From the NCBI GenBank assembly GCA_964415045.1, contig CAYPZL010000264.1, positions 1-6,099 of the forward strand: a stretch of DNA of 6,099 nt. The letters are read 5' to 3'. Under the pieces are notes generated by a model, which had not been told where the DNA came from, ran no database searches, and worked only from the letters and a program-made list of their open reading frames with translations. This document shows positions 1 to 4,612 of this stretch, one piece after another; positions within the stretch are counted from its first letter, which is position 1; each line of letters starts with the position of its first letter. Source of the stretch: CAYPZL01 sp964415045. Its GTDB lineage: Bacteria; Planctomycetota; Phycisphaerae; Sedimentisphaerales; Anaerobacaceae. Made by a program: the position numbers and the translations under genes.

Positions 1-26
1 ATTTACGTCGAATCTTTGTCAAAAAC

Positions 27-362
27 TTAACGATGTTTGAGGTTAGTAGTACAGTAGCGGCAACGATTGACGCAATAGCTCGACAGATACAACGGCACGT
101 AAAGCTTGATCGTGCGACCGAATCGCTGAGTGGTCAGCCGCTGTGACAGCTCGGCCATTTGCTCCAGGTACGCCTCGGCGGCCGGCGAGATCAAGGCCAA
201 CAACTTCATCAGGTCGTACGAGCCGGGACGCGAAGCCAGTGCGGCCTCCACCGCCTCGGAAGTGACCTCCCGCAATCGCCGCATCCAGAGATCCCTGTCG
301 GAATCGAGCCGCCGGGCGGCAAGGACTTCTCTGATCGAGTTGTTTGCAGATGTTCGGACCAT
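27..362 (-). CDS. thiH: ThiH-like tyrosine lyase, N-terminal fragment ending in a premature stop
   Basis: ThiH is a radical-SAM enzyme that cleaves tyrosine to dehydroglycine, which ThiG uses to build the thiazole of thiamine. The 111 visible residues contain the family's N-terminal helical region and the line LYVPLYLSSYCVNRCRYC, giving the CxxxCxxC iron-sulfur cluster motif at C97, C101 and C104. The ATG lies 5 bases after the thiG stop, as expected in a thiSGH operon. The family is normally about 350-480 residues, but this frame hits TAA at 27-29, seven residues after the third cysteine and before the TIM barrel. Past that point a shifted frame reads K-I-R-R-K, which resembles the basic stretch that usually follows the cysteines. 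That hints at a frameshift or small insertion, but the window ends there. Real pseudogene, sequencing error or contig-edge damage cannot be told apart. HydG is the nearest relative; the operon favours ThiH. Confidence 0.8.
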   Translation of the reverse strand: MVRTSANNSIREVLAARRLDSDRDLWMRRLREVTSEAVEAALASRPGSYDLMKLLALISPAAEAYLEQMAELSQRLTTQRFGRTIKLYVPLYLSSYCVNRCRYCTTNLKHR

Positions 363-367
363 CGCAG

Positions 368-1138
368 CTATTCTCGCAAGAAACCCGTCAGAGGACTGGA
401 TGCCTCTGCCGAGCGTTTGGCGGCACGAGGTCCGGATCGGTAGGCCCTGCGTCCCGCCTCTACGGCCAGCTTGAAGGCCGAGGCCATTTCCGCCGGGTCC
501 GTCGCCGTGGCGATCGCGGTATTCACCAGCACGGCATCCGCACCCAACTCCATCGCCTCGGCTGCATGCGACGGAAGGCCCAGACCGGCATCAACCACGA
601 CCGGAACATTACTTTGCTCAATGATAATCTCCAGCGCCGCCCGCGTCTTGAGCCCCTGGTTCGACCCAATCGGGCTGCCCAGGGGCATGACGGTGGCCGT
701 TCCAACGTCTGTAAGTCTCTTTGCGAGTACGGGATCGGCGTTGATGTATGGCAGGACGACAAAACCTTCTTTCACGAGTGTCTCTGCAGCCGCGAGCGTC
801 TCGACGGGATCAGGCAGCAGGTAGTATGGGTCGGGTGTGACCTCCAGCTTGACCCAGTCGATTCCGGTGGCCGCGCGAGCCAGCCGGGAAAGGCGAACGG
901 CCTCGTCAGCACTACGGGCGCCGGACGTATTCGGAAGAAGCAGGAGCTTCTCCCGGTCGATCTCTCGCAGGGTGTCATCACTCGGGTTGTCGATGTCGAC
1001 GCGACGCAGTGCGACGGTCACAATCTCGGCCCCCGATGCGGCCACGGCCCGGGCCATGACCTGCGGCGCTGAGAACTTGCCCGTTCCCACCAGCAGTCGC
1101 GAGTCGAACTCTCTATCGGCGATGGTCAGCTTATCCAT
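368..1138 (-). CDS. thiG: Thiazole synthase ThiG
   Basis: ThiG is the cytoplasmic thiazole synthase. It condenses 1-deoxy-D-xylulose 5-phosphate, dehydroglycine and sulfur from ThiS thiocarboxylate into the thiazole phosphate of thiamine. The 256 residues match the usual family length. Visible family features are RLLVGTGKF near residue 15, the LLPNTSGARSADEAVR segment at 67-82, and DWVKLEV at 94-100, whose K97 is the expected Schiff-base lysine for the sugar phosphate. Later come the VVDAGLG segment and ADAVLVNTAIA, which form the phosphate-binding end of the TIM barrel. The ATG at 1136-1138 is 4 bases after the thiS stop, with the G-rich end of thiS acting as ribosome binding site. It is co-transcribed with thiS and thiH and so lies under the upstream TPP riboswitch. 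Confidence 0.97.
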   Translation of the reverse strand: MDKLTIADREFDSRLLVGTGKFSAPQVMARAVAASGAEIVTVALRRVDIDNPSDDTLREIDREKLLLLPNTSGARSADEAVRLSRLARAATGIDWVKLEVTPDPYYLLPDPVETLAAAETLVKEGFVVLPYINADPVLAKRLTDVGTATVMPLGSPIGSNQGLKTRAALEIIIEQSNVPVVVDAGLGLPSHAAEAMELGADAVLVNTAIATATDPAEMASAFKLAVEAGRRAYRSGPRAAKRSAEASSPLTGFLRE

Positions 1139-1142
1139 GAAA

Positions 1143-1355
1143 TCAACCGCCCCCCATAAATTTCACCAATTCAATGCTCTGGCCGCCAGTCAACGGTGTA
1201 CGGCCGAATTCTTCGCGCCGGATAATGACGCCGTCAACTTCGGCCACGACCGTGGCGGCCTCTACGCTGAGCTCTTGCAGCAAATCCGACAACGTGCCCG
1301 GCATTTCGCCCGGATCGTACCGTCGTTCCGAGCCGTTGACTCTCAAGACATCCAT
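1143..1355 (-). CDS. thiS: Sulfur carrier protein ThiS
   Basis: ThiS is the small ubiquitin-like sulfur carrier of thiamine synthesis. Its C-terminal glycine is adenylated and converted to a thiocarboxylate that donates sulfur to ThiG. The 70-residue frame starts MDVLRVNG, contains the core VVAEVDGVIIRREEF, and ends QSIELVKFMGGG with the required terminal Gly-Gly. The open frame extends upstream to 1493, but that would read through the terminator and riboswitch and give an N-terminus unlike ThiS. The ATG at 1353-1355 gives the normal family length. A GGGTGGGA stretch just upstream is a weak ribosome binding site. It is the first gene of the operon, 4 bases from thiG. Confidence 0.95.
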   Translation of the reverse strand: MDVLRVNGSERRYDPGEMPGTLSDLLQELSVEAATVVAEVDGVIIRREEFGRTPLTGGQSIELVKFMGGG

Positions 1356-1369
1356 GACATCCCACCCAC

Positions 1370-1403
1370 ACAAAAACAAAGGCACTCCCTCATCAGGAGT
1401 GCC
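1370..1403 (-). terminator. Intrinsic terminator, likely expression platform of the TPP riboswitch
   Basis: Read on the minus strand, GGCACTCC pairs perfectly with GGAGTGCC across a 7-base loop (1381-1403). It is followed by TTTGTTTTTG (1371-1380), the classic hairpin and U-tract of a rho-independent terminator. It lies between the riboswitch aptamer and the thiS start, so transcription of thiSGH probably ends here when TPP is bound. No antiterminator strand was worked out. Confidence 0.88.
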
Positions 1404-1416
1404 GCCATGCTCGTTC

Positions 1417-1519
1417 GAGCCTCCCTTCGCAGGTCCTAACCTGAGCAGGTTCAGAGGGTCATCGCTGCGAGAGCGATTTCTCAGCCGTTTCAACAGATGG
1501 CCGGCCCACCCGTCGGCTC
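1417..1519 (-). ncRNA. TPP riboswitch (THI element) upstream of thiSGH
   Basis: On the minus strand the leader shows the conserved TPP aptamer blocks in order. P1 is GAGCC (1515-1519) pairing with GGCTC (1417-1421). The invariant CTGAGA is at 1479-1484. The block ACCCTCTGAACCTG lies at 1446-1459, P5 is CAGG-TTAGGA-CCTG (1430-1443), and CGAAGGGAGG closes P4. The spacing and the thiamine operon downstream make this assignment firm. The aptamer binds thiamine pyrophosphate in the nascent mRNA; the terminator about 15 bases downstream indicates transcriptional control. Confidence 0.95.
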
Positions 1520-1546
1520 CCCTGGCTTCTTTTGATTATGGCGGAT

Positions 1547-1575
1547 ACACTACCATGGTTCGCTGTTTCTGCCAA
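1547..1575 (-). promoter_or_regulatory. Candidate sigma-70 promoter of the thi operon
   Basis: On the minus strand TTGGCA (1570-1575) is separated by exactly 17 bases from TAGTGT (1547-1552). The -35 matches the consensus at five of six positions, the -10 at three of six. Transcription would start near 1540, about 20 bases before the riboswitch P1 stem, which is where a promoter is needed. This is a pattern match only. Confidence 0.4.
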
Positions 1576-1630
1576 GAATATTGTAGAGCTTCCCACGGCG
1601 CGAAAGGCCGACAGAAGAAGGGGTAATTGG

Positions 1631-2005
1631 ATGGGGCACAAGCGCTTCGTCGTCCAGGAACACACGACGGCCGAGGGCGTTCACTGGGATCTCATGCTCG
1701 AACACGAGGCCGCCTTGATCACCTTTCGCCTGGCCGAGTCGCCCGAAGCGGCCCTTCAACATGCGATTCCGGCCCAAAGGATATTCGACCATCCGGCGAA
1801 ATTCTTGACGTACGAAGGTCCCGTTCAGAACGGGGCCGGCCGCGTTAAGATCGTCGACAGCGGAACCTTCCGTCACGGCGCCCGGGCGAAAGATGTCTGG
1901 ACCGTCAGTATGGAGGGCAGAATCCTCAAGGGAGATTTCACGCTGAAACGAACGGCCGAAGACGTGTGGCGCTTCACAGCAACACACGGGCAGCCACGTC
2001 GGTAG
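1631..2005 (+). CDS. Small stand-alone LigD-type 3'-phosphoesterase domain protein
   Basis: This 124-residue protein resembles the phosphoesterase (PE) domain of DNA ligase D ('DNA polymerase ligase N-terminal domain'), which trims 3'-phosphates and ribonucleotides at broken DNA ends. RFVVQEH at residues 5-11 is followed by HWDLMLE at 18-24. H11, H18 and D20 correspond to metal ligands of the bacterial PE domain, and DHP at 53-55 supplies the later histidine. The segment YEGPVQNGAGRVKIVDSGTF matches the strand region after the active site. The arginine usually two residues after the aspartate is methionine (M22), and the His-His spacing is one residue longer. As I recall, small planctomycete homologues share the HWDLMLE form, so these enzymes may differ in chemistry. 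No ligase or polymerase domain is present. The ATG at 1631 follows an AGAAGGGG ribosome binding site (1615-1622); an earlier ATG at 1532 would add unrelated residues. It is divergent from the thi operon. Confidence 0.85.
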   Translation: MGHKRFVVQEHTTAEGVHWDLMLEHEAALITFRLAESPEAALQHAIPAQRIFDHPAKFLTYEGPVQNGAGRVKIVDSGTFRHGARAKDVWTVSMEGRILKGDFTLKRTAEDVWRFTATHGQPRR

Positions 2006-2016
2006 AAAGAAACTCG

Positions 2017-2034
2017 CGGCAAGTATGCCGTTTT
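2017..2034 (+). terminator. Weak intrinsic terminator after the phosphoesterase gene
   Basis: CGGCA (2017-2021) pairs with TGCCG (2026-2030) around an AGTA loop and is followed by TTTT. It sits 12 bases after the stop codon. The stem is only 5 bp, so efficiency is uncertain. Confidence 0.4.
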
Positions 2035-2211
2035 CATGCGAGAGGTGAGGAAAGACGGCGTCATGGTCCCGCCCGTGTGGTGAGTGCTTCGCAGGCGTTT
2101 CTGCCATCTCGAAGCACGGGACATCGGCGGCTTCTCTGGCAACAAGCGTCGTTCTCTCGCCGTAGCCGAGCGTTCTCTCAGTTCACCACGTCTATGTGTC
2201 GAGCGATCCAA

Positions 2212-2454
2212 CTAACCAGATTCACCGGTAGCGGAGCAACGACGCATGACTACTCCCACCTGACGCCGCCACCGGTCCCGGGTTCGTTCCGGTCCACACA
2301 GGTGAACCGCCGACACACGGATGTATCGGGGCAGGCCCGAAAACGTGTAAACTTCGTGCGTGAAGAAATCGATGGCCGCCGGAGATTCCCAGTGGGCTTT
2401 CAAGAACTCCAACCAGCGCGGTCTCTTCTCGGCTCTGGGGACCCGACCCGCCAT
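2212..2454 (-). pseudogene. Decayed fragment of an integrase-core (DDE) transposase
   Basis: The 80-residue frame contains RPRWLEFLKAHWESPAAIDF followed by FTHEVYTFSGLPRY. This matches, from memory, the start of the rve/integrase catalytic domain in planctomycete transposases (W..FLKAHW....A.DFF..EV.T..GL.RY), where the aspartate of DFF is the first catalytic acid. The next strand is recognisable only as VSAVHL, and about 15 residues of the usual R..EIAGI region are missing before RWRRQVG, where families have W[MR].QV.RN. The frame stops soon after, so the remaining acids and C-terminus are lost. It is on the same strand as the larger relic at 3780-4417 but represents an earlier part of such a protein placed downstream of it. 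It is therefore a separate insertion or a rearranged piece. Confidence 0.6.
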
Positions 2455-2668
2455 CGGCGAAGACGTGCAAGGTACACGCCGTTGTCATTGACACGAACCA
2501 GGCGGAGGGAAGTCGAATTCTGGGCGAGCCTTACCTTGTTGGAGAGCTGCAAATCTGCCCTCGCATTGCATCTTCCAGGTAAGCCGGCGAGGCAACGCTC
2601 TGGAAAGGCCGCACTGCTTGTCGCGACGCGAAAAGTCCGCCGGCGGTTTCCACTGTCATGCATGAGTG

Positions 2669-2677
2669 TGTTATAAT
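2669..2677 (+). promoter_or_regulatory. Extended -10 promoter for the pseudopilin gene
   Basis: TGTTATAAT (2669-2677) is a perfect TATAAT preceded by the extended -10 dinucleotide TG at the right spacing. No good -35 box is seen upstream, which is usual for extended -10 promoters. Transcription would begin near 2684, giving a leader of about 54 bases before the ATG at 2738. Confidence 0.65.
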
Positions 2678-2737
2678 CATCATATACACACGTGCCGACA
2701 AAGCCCGTTGTCTCTTTCAAAGGGAGGGCAGGACCCT

Positions 2738-3556
2738 ATGCGCAAGCAACGCGGTTTTACGTTGATTGAACTCCTGGTCGTCGTGGCTATCATTGCACTG
2801 CTGATGGCGATACTGATGCCGGCCCTGCAGCGCGTAAGGAAGCAGGCCCGAGGCGTGGCGTGCCTCAGCAGGCTCAAGCAATGGGGTCTGTTCTTTGCGA
2901 TGTACGCTGAGGACTTCGACGGCCGATTCATGGCCGGCCACACGGCCCAGCCTCAGGCCAATCGGTGGGTCAGCGCACTGGGCGACTACTATCGATGGGA
3001 TGACGAATTCACCTGTTGTCCGAACGCGACGAAACCATGGGTCGACGAGGATGGCATCAGCGAGGGGGCCGAGGGAACGGACGTGGGTGTGACCATGGCC
3101 TGGGGCTACATGAACCAGGATCACTGGGCCAAGCCAATGAAAGGAAGTTACGGGATCAATGGCTACTGTGTCAACATCCAGGCAGGCCGGGAACCGCGCG
3201 GGGAGGCAAGCTGGTACTGGCGCGGGCCTACGGTGAGAGGGGCCGCCTACGTGCCTTTGTTTCTGGGCGCCCAGCGCTACAACGGTGTGGTAGACTACCT
3301 GGACCCTCCTCCTGCGTATAACGGCCAGGGGTGGGCTGAAGGCGGCGACGGGCGTATGGTACGGTACTGTCTAAACCGACACGACGGATTCGTCAACGGG
3401 CTCTTTCTCGATTTTGCCACGAGGAAGATCGGACTGAAGGAGTTGTGGACGTTCAAGTGGCATCGTCAGTTCGACACCAGCGGCCCCTGGACCACCGCCG
3501 GCGGGTGTCAGCCGGACGACTGGCCGGACTGGATGAGAAGATTCAAAGACTACTGA
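2738..3556 (+). CDS. Type II secretion pseudopilin-like protein, planctomycete type
   Basis: This 272-residue protein begins MRKQRGFTLIELL, a type IV prepilin/pseudopilin signal. A prepilin peptidase should cut after G6 and methylate F7, with the conserved glutamate at position 5 of the mature chain. A hydrophobic helix follows (about residues 12-30, LLVVVAIIALLMAILMPAL), then a soluble domain with CLSRLKQWGLFFAMYAEDFD. The C-terminus LKELWTFKWHRQFDTSGPW and DWPDWMRRFKDY resembles the very numerous stand-alone prepilin-type proteins of Planctomycetota and Lentisphaerota. Their role is unsettled, possibly cell-surface attachment or secretion. No T2SS genes are adjacent, so it is an orphan pseudopilin. 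The ATG at 2738 follows an AGGGAGGG ribosome binding site (2721-2728); the in-frame ATG at 2666 would place 24 non-prepilin residues before the signal. Transcription is likely from the extended -10 promoter upstream. Confidence 0.9.
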   Translation: MRKQRGFTLIELLVVVAIIALLMAILMPALQRVRKQARGVACLSRLKQWGLFFAMYAEDFDGRFMAGHTAQPQANRWVSALGDYYRWDDEFTCCPNATKPWVDEDGISEGAEGTDVGVTMAWGYMNQDHWAKPMKGSYGINGYCVNIQAGREPRGEASWYWRGPTVRGAAYVPLFLGAQRYNGVVDYLDPPPAYNGQGWAEGGDGRMVRYCLNRHDGFVNGLFLDFATRKIGLKELWTFKWHRQFDTSGPWTTAGGCQPDDWPDWMRRFKDY

Positions 3557-3779
3557 CAGCACGAGACCGCGTGTACCTGTCAAGCGGCTGTGGGACCGCC
3601 GCGAAGCGGTGAAACTCGCCGCAAACACTTCGCCGAGAGCGATGGCTCGTGGGACCGGAGTAGAAAGGTGCCAGTGGTTTTCGCGTGTGGGACCGGTTAA
3701 AAGCAGATAGTCTCCGGCCCGCAGCTCGCGTATGGGTAAGTCTGGCGGTGACGAGAGCTCAGGAGTCACGTAGAGCGGA
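3557..3779. other. Non-coding stretch with three copies of GTGGGACCG
   Basis: The word GTGGGACCG occurs at 3590-3598, 3649-3657 and 3687-3695, all in the same orientation. On the minus strand each reads CGGTCCCAC followed within two bases by GC. The copies lie 85-190 bases downstream of the transposase relic stop at 3780, where the element end and subterminal sites would be. They may be old transposase-binding repeats. No coding signal is convincing here. Confidence 0.4.
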
Positions 3780-3874
3780 CTACGCCGCCGTCTTGAGACA
3801 GTAGGCCGTGGTGCGTGTTTCGGCAAGAACATGACGTTCGATATTGCCGGGCATCGTTCTCGCTTTTCGGTTTA

Positions 3875-3883
3875 ACTTCTCAG
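3875..3883. repeat. Target-site duplication, left copy (ACTTCTCAG)
   Basis: ACTTCTCAG immediately left of the MITE-like element is repeated directly at 4061-4069. In the interrupted transposase frame the joined site reads CCT GAG AAG TTA AAC (P-E-K-L-N), which supports duplication at insertion rather than chance. Confidence 0.8.
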
Positions 3884-3889
3884 CTGAAC

Positions 3890-3914
3890 TTTTGCAAAAT
3901 GGAGATTAGGCTTA
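3890..3914 (+). repeat. Left terminal inverted repeat of the MITE-like element
   Basis: These 25 bases, starting TTTTGCAAAATGG and ending TAGGCTTA, are the exact reverse complement of 4032-4056. The same 25 bases recur at 6054-6078. Confidence 0.92.
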
Positions 3915-3919
3915 CTTTA

Positions 3920-3953
3920 GGGAGGAAAAATCTTCTTGTCGATTTTTCCTCCC
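3920..3953. repeat. Internal hairpin 1 of the MITE-like element
   Basis: Arm 3920-3932 (GGGAGGAAAAATC) pairs perfectly with 3941-3953 (GATTTTTCCTCCC) around the 8-base loop TTCTTGTC. It could fold in single-stranded DNA or in RNA. Confidence 0.9.
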
Positions 3954-3993
3954 GAGCACGTAAGTGCATTGGGTATTGGTATTTAAGCTCCGT

Positions 3994-4027
3994 CTTCAAG
4001 GAAATCAAACCAACGATTTCCTTGAAG
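3994..4027. repeat. Internal hairpin 2 of the MITE-like element
   Basis: Arm 3994-4006 (CTTCAAGGAAATC) pairs perfectly with 4015-4027 (GATTTCCTTGAAG) around the 8-base loop AAACCAAC. Stem and loop lengths equal those of hairpin 1. Confidence 0.9.
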
Positions 4028-4031
4028 AATA

Positions 4032-4056
4032 TAAGCCTAATCTCCATTTTGCAAAA
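4032..4056 (-). repeat. Right terminal inverted repeat of the MITE-like element
   Basis: This is the exact reverse complement of 3890-3914, starting TAAGCCTAATC and ending GCAAAA. Its surroundings (4011-4063) are identical in reverse complement to 6047-6099. Confidence 0.92.
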
Positions 4057-4060
4057 CTCT

Positions 4061-4069
4061 ACTTCTCAG
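4061..4069. repeat. Target-site duplication, right copy (ACTTCTCAG)
   Basis: Direct repeat of 3875-3883 on the other side of the MITE-like element. On the minus strand it reads CTGAGAAGT within the transposase codons for P-E-K. Confidence 0.8.
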
Positions 4070-4425
4070 GTTTGCCGTGGTAATGCAAGTCATCTGGCCG
4101 AAGACCCTCCAGAGCCATGTGCCCCCGCAGCTATTGCACGACCACTTGAATTCGGTGCACAGGAGCGTCAAGCGGTTGAGGCCCTTGATCAGCGGGACGT
4201 GCTTTAGCCACTCATACTTGAGGGTCTTGATGACATGTTTTGTCACCGTAATCGACCGGTATTCCCCTGCCGCTTCAGAGCGAGGCTTGATGTTCCATTG
4301 TCTGAGCGACTCGACAACGGCGTCTCCGATAGAGACCCCTTCTGCACGAACCTCATCGACGACGTCCGCATCAGCAACCGGGCGGTGAGACCGTAGCAGG
4401 CCATTATCACCTGGCAAACGTCCGG

Positions 4426-4453
4426 GGGCCGGCGGGCCATGGAACGCCGGCCC
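4426..4453. repeat. GC-rich inverted repeat at the 5' edge of the transposase relic
   Basis: GGGCCGGCG (4426-4434) pairs perfectly with CGCCGGCCC (4445-4453) across a 10-base loop, followed on the plus strand by TTTGTAT. It could be a terminator pointing right or a structure left from the old element. It lies where recognisable transposase sequence begins to fade. The T-run is too short to call a terminator firmly. Confidence 0.4.
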
Positions 4454-4612
4454 TTTGTATAGGTGCCTTCGGCCAACTCCTCCGACGACACAAAATCAAA
4501 CTTACACACAATACTTGGCACTATCTCTGTTGTTGTCTCTCTTGACTAACGAGGGCTTTTCCGTTTAGCATGGTGGCGACCATAAGAGCCTGTTGAATTG
4601 GGAGACCAGTCA

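Larger units (their letters stand above)
2006..2737. other. Long intergenic stretch with transposase debris and no intact gene
   Basis: Apart from the terminator at 2017-2034, the transposase remnant at 2212-2454 and the promoter at 2669-2677, I see no supported gene. The open frames here are rich in Arg and Ser, lack family motifs and lack ribosome binding sites. The stretch is probably relic mobile DNA plus the leader of the downstream pseudopilin gene. Confidence 0.6.
3884..4060. mobile_element. MITE-like non-coding element with 25-bp inverted repeats and two matched hairpins
   Basis: This 177-bp AT-rich element has perfect 25-bp terminal inverted repeats at 3890-3914 (starting TTTTGCAAAATGG) and 4032-4056. 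The few bases outside them, CTGAAC on the left and CTCT on the right, do not pair. It is flanked by a 9-bp direct repeat. Inside are two perfect hairpins of the same geometry: 3920-3953 (13-bp stem starting GGGAGGAAAAATC, loop TTCTTGTC) and 3994-4027 (13-bp stem starting CTTCAAGGAAATC, loop AAACCAAC). The stems share the GGAAA..TC / GA..TTTCC pattern next to the loop. Spacing is nearly symmetrical: 5 bases, hairpin, 40 bases, hairpin, 4 bases. It codes for nothing, so it must be moved by a transposase encoded elsewhere. The partial second copy at 6050 confirms it is repeated. I do not recognise the family. Confidence 0.85.
3780..4417 (-). pseudogene. Integrase-core transposase relic, split by a MITE-like element
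   Basis: Read on the minus strand from about 4417, one frame gives SITVTKHVIKTLKYEWLKHV then PLIKGLNRLTLLCTEF. This resembles the last part of an rve/DDE transposase around the third catalytic acid, where families usually have GSIAV.E; here the glutamate position is lysine. At about 4127-4128 a single base is missing (AATAGCTG-CGG), and the next frame continues RGHMALEGLRPDDLHYHGKPEK, matching the usual WRPHMTLDG.RPDDV C-terminal motif. The 177-bp element at 3884-4060 then interrupts the gene, creating TAG at the junction. Removing the element and one 9-bp repeat lets the frame run on as LNRKARTMPGNIERH...AYCLKTAA to TAG at 3780-3782. The N-terminal half, including the first two catalytic acids, is not recognisable upstream. 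It is dead as a transposase: 5' truncated, frameshifted, missing the acid and interrupted. Confidence 0.78.

Noticed and set aside
344..1072. 242-codon open frame on the plus strand over thiG and thiH
   Set aside because: It lies antisense to clear ThiG and ThiH coding sequence, is rich in Arg/Gly/Cys, and has no family motif or ribosome binding site.
837..1439. 200-codon plus-strand open frame over thiG, thiS and the riboswitch
   Set aside because: It is a shadow of the thi genes, crosses the terminator, and has low-complexity Ser/Arg composition.
1356..1493. Upstream extension of the thiS frame to 1493
   Set aside because: It reads through the riboswitch and terminator, and the added residues do not resemble ThiS.
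1550..2107. 185-codon minus-strand open frame opposite the phosphoesterase gene
   Set aside because: The plus-strand product has conserved PE-domain motifs; this one has none.
2150..2179. Direct repeat CGTTCTCTC (2150-2158 and 2171-2179)
   Set aside because: Two short copies only, with no associated element or gene; could easily be chance.
1966..2676. 236-codon plus-strand open frame after the phosphoesterase gene
   Set aside because: It overlaps the phosphoesterase end, the terminator and a minus-strand transposase fragment; composition is random-looking and no start signal is seen.
3595..3610. Hairpin ACCGC-loop-GCGGT as terminator of the pseudopilin gene
   Set aside because: The stem is 5 bp and no T-run follows on either strand.
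3371..3832. 153-codon minus-strand open frame below the pseudopilin
   Set aside because: It overlaps the C-terminal pseudopilin coding sequence and, in another frame, the transposase C-terminus. No motif recognised.
3884..4060. CRISPR repeat or integron attC site
   Set aside because: There is no array of repeats with spacers and no integron core sites. The inverted repeats with a 9-bp target duplication fit a DDE-mobilised element better.
3815..4207. 130-codon plus-strand open frame running through the MITE-like element
   Set aside because: It joins transposase-antisense sequence with both inverted repeats and hairpins; it is a by-product of the repeat lacking stops.
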